Assembly: GCA_037974665.1 (NCBI GenBank)
Contig: CM075783.1
Coordinates: forward strand, 16,586,762 to 16,650,761
Direction: 5' to 3'
Length of the DNA stretch: 64,000 nt
DNA from: Ehretia macrophylla
Taxonomy: Eukaryota; Streptophyta; Magnoliopsida; Boraginales; Ehretiaceae
The number at the start of each line of letters is the position of its first letter. The stretch's first letter is position 1. A program made the translations under genes and the position numbers. This document shows positions 58,599 to 64,000 of the stretch, one piece after another. The notes beneath the pieces were generated by a model, which ran no database searches, was not told the origin of the DNA, and saw only the letters and a program-made list of their open reading frames with translations.

Positions 58599-58895
58599 TG
58601 TTAGTTATGCTCAGTTATGATGTATTCCTAGCATTAGTTAGCTAGGAATGTAAGCAATGTAAATTGACAGCTCACCATGAGCTGGCAGAGTTATGATGTA
58701 TTCCTAGCATTAGTTAGCTAGGAATGTAAGCAATGTAAATTGACAGCTCACCATGAGCTGGCAGAGTTAGTTAGAGATAACAATATGACAAATGATCTAT
58801 AAATAGATCATGTATACATGTAATTCAGTTAAACAATCAATGCAATCATTTTTCAAGATATTTTTTCTTCTCTCTCTCTCTAAGTTTCTCTTTCA
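58599..58895 (+). repeat. 5' LTR of third Ty1/copia fossil
   Basis: About 297 bp from TGTTAGTTATGCTC to CTCTTTCA, followed directly by TGGTATAAGAGCC, a primer-binding-site match. Contains a TATA-like CTATAAATAGATC and a 76-bp tandem duplication (58,613-58,688 and 58,689-58,764, essentially identical). Confidence 0.75.
58613..58764. repeat. perfect-looking 76-bp tandem duplication inside the LTR
   Basis: AGTTATGATGTATTCCTAGC...CACCATGAGCTGGCAG occurs twice back to back. Each unit carries small palindromes (CCTAGC..GCTAGG, CAGCTCACCATGAGCTGG) that could form hairpins. Confidence 0.9.
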
Positions 58896-61700
58896 TGGTA
58901 TAAGAGCCAGCCACCATTAATGGACCTTTTTTTTTTATATATAGAAACCATGCTATAATCTAGTTTCATTCTTCAATCCGAGACTTGCGACTCCATTGTT
59001 GCAAACTTCTCAAGCTTCGAGAGTCATCAAATTGCTCTTCTCTCCATTCGCAAACCCTAGGGTTTCAATTTTCTTTAATCTTCCATTAGAGAAGCTTTAA
59101 ATCTGCTTTATCCTCAACAATCTTACCTCTTCCTTTTGCTATAATGACTTGAACATCATCTTCTCCGGCCATGGCTTCTTCTTCAAATTCATCATCATCT
59201 TCATCTATAGCTACCACAACTTCAACTGAAGTTTCTACTGGTTTGCAATACTTCAAGCAAAATCTCAATAATCTTCTTCCAATCAAATTGGATAACTCCA
59301 ATTACATTATGTGAAAAGTTCAACTCGAAGTGGCTCTTCAAGGTCATGAACTCTATGGCTATGTTTTTGGCCTTAATCCTTCACCACAACCACAAATTAG
59401 AAGCTCCGATGCCATTGTTATGGCCAATCCAACTTATCTTTCTTGGCATCTTCTGGATAACAACTGAAGTCTTGTTTGTTTGCCTCTATGACACCTTCAG
59501 TTCTAGCTCAAGTCCTTCATATGCCTACTGCTGCTTCCATATGGAAAGCCTTGCCCACTAGGTTTAACTCCTTCCCATATTCACCAGCTTAAGGAGGATC
59601 TTCAAACCATCACCAGAGGCTCTCAAACTACGCAAGCTTACTTGGACAAATCAAAAGTCTTTCTGATAGTTTAGCAGTAGCAGCAGAGGCTGTCTCAGAT
59701 GAAGACTTGGTGCTTTACACTATGAGGGGGTTGTCATATGAGTATGAGTCTTTTAGAATCACAATCAGAACAAGACTTTACCCTATCTCTATGCAAGACC
59801 TTTGCAACATTTTAATCTATAGGAGCTCGATCAGAAGAGGCTTAGGCTACCTACTATCACATCACCACCACCTGCAGATTTCCATACTACTTTTTACAGT
59901 AAGTTTACTCAACAACAGAACAACAACAACAACAACAACAATAAGGGTAGATGTATAGGAAATGGTCACAAAGGGGACAAAGGAGGCAGAGGTTAGAGAT
60001 CTCAAGGCAGGGGTGTTTTAGGACCACCACCACCATATAATGCTATACCCATTCCCTATTCCTATCAACCATCTCCTCCCCCAACAACTAAAGTTTACTG
60101 TCAGATATATGGTAAACCAAACCACAATGCCTTGGAGTGTTGGCATAGGTTTGATAACACTAACTATGCAACTCCTAAAACTGACAAACAAGCACTCAAC
60201 ACTCCAGTAGCACCCTCTCCTCCCTCTAACTCCTATTGGTATCTTGACTCCGGGGCCAGCACTTATGTTACTTATGATCTAGCCAATCTCCAAATCTCCC
60301 ATCCTTATCATGGAACACAAACAGTGGCTGTTGGCAATGGCCAAACTCTATTTGTTCAACACATGGGTGATAGTACATTACTCATTCCTACTTCTTCTCT
60401 TCTATTAACTAATACCTTATATGTTCCTCAAATCTCCTCTAATCTTTTGTATGTGTATTAACTTAAAAAAGATAATGACTATTCCATTACTTTTACTTCC
60501 AAAGAGGTGACTATTATGGACAATATCATCAAGCAAGTGAAGTTCAAGGCCCCTTGTAAAAGAAGACTCTATGCCTTGCCTTCCAACTCTGCTTTCTACA
60601 AACAGTCTACAAGTCAAGCTCTTGCCTGCAGTTCTGCCACTACAACCTTTTCTCTTAATGTTCACTACAGTTATGCCACTACAACCTTTTCTTCTAATGT
60701 TCTTTGACATTATAGATTAGGACACCCTGTTGGCAATATTACTTATCTACTATGTTCTTTTCTTGATGTAAAACTTCCTAATAAGACTATAGAATGTCAG
60801 GCTTGATTTGTAGCAAAAGCTCACAAACTGTCATTCAATTTGTCTAATTCTGCAAGTACTTTTCCATTTCAGTTAGTACATTCAAATATTTGAGGGTCTT
60901 TCTCTTTTCTTTCTTGTAAAGGATTCAAGTATTATATACTATTCATTCATGATTTTTCAAGGTTTTCATGGCTATATCCTCTTAAACTAAAATCTGATGC
61001 TTATTATATCTTTATGATTTAGTGTCACTATTCAGACCCTAAGAACTGATAATGGCACTGAGTTTACAAGCACAAAGTTTCAGCTATTTCTTCAAAGCCT
61101 TGGCATAATTCATTAGACATCCTGCCCTCTACACTCCTGAACAAAATGGTAGAGGGGAAATTAAGCATATGCATTTGATTGAAACAACTTTAACTCTTTT
61201 AAATCATTCTCATTTGCCATCCAAACTTTGGCTTGAAGCTTTAGTTGCAGCCAATTTTTTGATAAACATACTGCCTACTCCAGTTTTACATAACAAATCC
61301 CCTTATCAAATGCTATACTCTAAACCCCCTGACTACCTTTCTTTTAAAGTCTTTGAGGCCTATGTTACCCATGGCTTAGACCATATACTAGCCACAAGTT
61401 GGAAAATAGGTCTAAACCATGCATCTTTATAGGGTATGCACCAAATACCAAAGGATACAAATGTTTGGATCCAGAACCACAAAAAGTCTATATTTCTAGA
61501 CACGTGAAGTTCATTGAACATGTTTTCCCTTATGCCTTACAATCTTTTCCTCCACTGGATCTTTTAGCTCCTACTCTTCCCTTTTCTATCGAGTATCCTC
61601 ATCTATTTCCATGTACTCATGTCCTAAGTACACCACCTACACCTGTATCCTCTGTTGCTTCCTCCTTACATAATTTACAATCACATTGTAAATTATGTAT
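58896..61700 (+). mobile_element. third Ty1/copia fossil, heavily decayed, no 3' LTR seen
   Basis: After the primer-binding site come gag-like traces, a CCHC-region trace (about 60,095-60,150), protease SYWYLDSGASTYVTYDLANL (about 60,230-60,290), pre-integrase RLGHPVGNITYLL (about 60,715), integrase traces LRTDNGTEFTSTKFQ, PEQNGRGEIK and LPSKLWLEALVAANFLINI (about 61,030-61,270) and the post-integrase CIFIGYAPNTKGYKCLDPE (about 61,420-61,475). Reverse transcriptase and the right LTR are not seen before different sequence starts at about 61,700. More than ten breaks. Clearly older than the pair at 40-56 kb. Confidence 0.85.
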
Positions 61701-61704
61701 TATA

Positions 61705-64000
61705 TGAGTTAGAATGCGCTAATTCTGTGATTTATATTCCCATTACATGCTATGTGTGCATTCATGAAATTTTCATAAAAAACGGCATTGAAAATTTTAT
61801 CGTCAGTTTTTTGTGAATAGTATTTTTGAAACACATCCGCTATAATTTTGAAACTGGTATTTTTAGTGTTTGAAAACCTAGTTCTCGGATATTAATAGAT
61901 ATGTGTTTGATCAAAATGGATTTTGAATCGGCTTAGGAATTTAAAAGGGTTTTTACACATTTTTTTTGTAAAAATCGAGTTTTTATCCGAGTCGGGTGTT
62001 AATGTATACATATGAAAATTTTTGTCACCTAAAATAAACTACCTAAAAATAGTCTAAGTGTTAAATGCATGTTTGTGAGCAAAATAGTCAAGAAAAACAA
62101 TTAAAAGACTAAAAAATCAACTTTGACTATTTTATATTTTGTTGACATGAGCTATTATATCACCAACACACATTAAAAACAAAGCAAACACACACACACG
62201 CAAGAGGCTGAAACTCCATAGCCATTCTTGAGAGGTTTTTCAACTATTTTTCAAAGAAAATTTTGCATAGAAGTTGCAATCCAAGGCCAAAACTCTTGAA
62301 CCAAAGCTCGATTTCACTTGCTGGGCACCTATTGCACACATTTCTAGCATCATATAACATCAAGGGTGAGAGAAAATTTTTAGATCTCAAAATGTGATTT
62401 TTATGTCAATTCCTATAATTGAATTTTTATATGATGAAATGCTAAATTGTTGTTGGATTATTGCTCAGTAGATCCCAAGGGTTGTTTATGTGCGTTTATA
62501 TAAGTTTTGAATGGTAGTAGCTTGAATTTCTAATTTTCGGGTATTAAAGTTGAGTATTTGTCTTGTTGATGAATAATTGTTGTTGTAGTGGTTGGAATTA
62601 GTTGGTTGTTGCTTCTAAAAGTTTGTTAATTATGGGTTAGTAATATTGTAATGCCGAATTTTTGATTTGGAAGTCGTGGTAAAGTCCGAAAAATTCAGTC
62701 TTAGTGCATTGTGAAATAAGGGTTGTCGGGCTTGTTTTAAATGGGTTATGGTTGGTTCCCGAGGAGGCTTATGTAGATGCATGAGTAGGTGAGTGATAGA
62801 AAGTGATTTGGAGGTTAATGGATTAGTAAATTGTAAGTTATGATTGTTGGAAGTCTGTGTAGTCTTTCTTTAAATGTTGAAATATTGTCTTTGGTTGTCT
62901 GGGTAGTGTTTGAGTGGTTGAATCTTGGGTTGTTGTTGGTTAGATTCGGGTTTGGTTGTGTGGTTTAATGCATATTAAGTTGGGTAGCCTACTTTGTCAT
63001 ATAACTTAGTTGTTAGTTGTTTATTTGATTAATTGATGTTACGTTATTGAAATGATGTTAACTGATTGATTATTGATGATGTCAGGAGTTGGGAAACCTA
63101 CTTTTGTTGTTCTCCCGTAATATGAATGTTTATTATTATTGTCCTGAGTCTTGATAGTGTGTGCCACCTCTCGAGCAGCATTGGGTTGTCGGGTTAATAA
63201 CGTCATGACTATCATAGATTATCCCCAGCTTGCATGAGCGGAGATGCCATGAAGGGAGGGGCTAGATGAGGTACCTCGGGTGTGTGTTATGGGAGTTATA
63301 AGAAGATGGTTGAGATCGTGATGGCGTATGGAGCTTCACCAACTAGAGTATCTTTTCTCAAGTGAATGGTTATTTATGTGATTGAGTTGGATTATTAATA
63401 TTGAATAAGTTATTTGAATGTATTGCTTTTGGGGTGGTTTACGAGTGTAAGTAAATATTTTCGAAAGATCTATGGAATTCCTCACTAGGCTTGTTTTATA
63501 TAAGCTCACTCTCATACGTTATCTGCAAGCAGGTGTTACTGAACCGGATTATGGGTACGTGCCTCAAGAAGCTGAGAATGTGCCTTACGTGGAGGAGTCT
63601 TATGTGTCAGAGTCGTTTCCATGAGTTTGTCTTAGTTTTTGTAATATCTTGTATTGTATAACTTACTCAAACATAAGGACTTGTATAATGCTAGTTTAAT
63701 AGTCTTTCTTTTGAACATGACTAGATTTCTAGACTGGTTTGTAATCTATTTTGCAAATGTATGATATAGCCTATGTATGATGTTGGAACGGAGGTGTATA
63801 ACTTATGGATAATCGTTGAAAGAATGTTTAATATATGGATATGGTTGTTTTGTATGTTGTTAATATGGTTGTGGAGTTGTTGTTGACCTTTGGAGTTGGC
63901 TGTATGAAGTTCTAAAGGGTTGGTTTAGAGCCTTGATGTTTGTGTTACTGTCGTTATACTGCCAAAATTCTGTTGCGTCATGACTGATCGTAGGTGGGGT
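61705..64000 (+). mobile_element. candidate LTR/leader of a Ty3/gypsy-like element running off the window
   Basis: No domain coding. The texture is that of plant gypsy LTRs: a leader-like stretch (CTGAAACTCCATAGCC, CACTTGCTGGGCACC...TTGCACACATTTC, AAGGGTGAGAG, a possible splice donor), long TG-rich low-complexity sequence, GTGTGCCACCTCTCGAGCAG, then CCTCACTAGGCTTGTTTTAT...GCAAGCAGGTGTTACTGAACC. The direct boundary with the copia fossil suggests one element interrupted the other. Neither end nor partner LTR is visible, so family and orientation are inferred. Confidence 0.35.

Noticed and set aside
1-64000. CRISPR array or bacterial-type operon
   Set aside because: No regularly spaced short repeats with unique spacers were seen. 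The introns and plant transposons show this is nuclear plant DNA.

Overview
The window is nuclear DNA from a flowering plant, almost certainly a eudicot. It is strongly AT-rich and gene-poor, has introns with GT..AG borders, and is full of MITEs, LINE remnants, chloroplast DNA scraps and LTR retrotransposons. No species can be named from the sequence alone. Only two host genes are well supported, both on the minus strand.

Layout. 1-13.3 kb is intergenic. It holds a family of small hAT-like MITEs (copies near 2.1, 5.6 and 9.6 kb, with a fourth at 21.7 kb), a C-rich AT-flanked MITE, tandem repeats, a rearranged chloroplast ycf2 insertion (10.9-11.36 kb) between duplicated flanks, and an RTE-clade LINE remnant. 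13.6-17.3 kb is a complete six-exon gene for plastid class I fructose-bisphosphate aldolase of the FBA3 type (393 residues). 17.9-30 kb is repeat-derived: a LINE-1 3' end, matK and ycf2 scraps, foldback elements, an LTR-like fragment, and a textbook Mutator-type MITE (26,839-27,799) with a perfect 9-bp target duplication and an internal GC-rich minisatellite. 30.4-33.5 kb encodes a large cysteine/histidine-rich DC1-domain protein, probably one two-exon gene. Its upstream region is partly duplicated about 2.1 kb further upstream. A second long-TIR MITE lies at 37.3-38.3 kb.

40,025-55,988 is a nested pair of Ty1/copia retrotransposons. The outer element (plus strand, 1,045-bp LTRs, target duplication AATTT) is broken and carries an incomplete pol. 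The inner element (minus strand, 42,427-51,411, about 1.63-kb LTRs, target duplication ATTAG) sits inside the outer one's internal region. Both look like the Sirevirus lineage: long LTRs, repeated polypurine tracts before the 3' LTR, and in the inner one palindromic CpG-rich LTR motifs plus an extra coding region after pol. 55,989-58,600 holds a possible host exon end and small repeats. 58,599-61,700 is a heavily decayed third Ty1/copia copy. 61.7-64 kb looks like LTR or leader sequence of another, probably Ty3/gypsy, element that runs off the window.

The two host genes are unrelated in function. One is a stromal carbon-metabolism enzyme and the other a zinc-binding DC1 protein of a family linked to stress and defence responses. 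I found no convincing new biological system. The best leads are the palindromic motif family shared between LTR and internal sequence of the inner copia element and its post-pol coding region, the mosaic plastid insertions, and the MITE with its GC-rich minisatellite.
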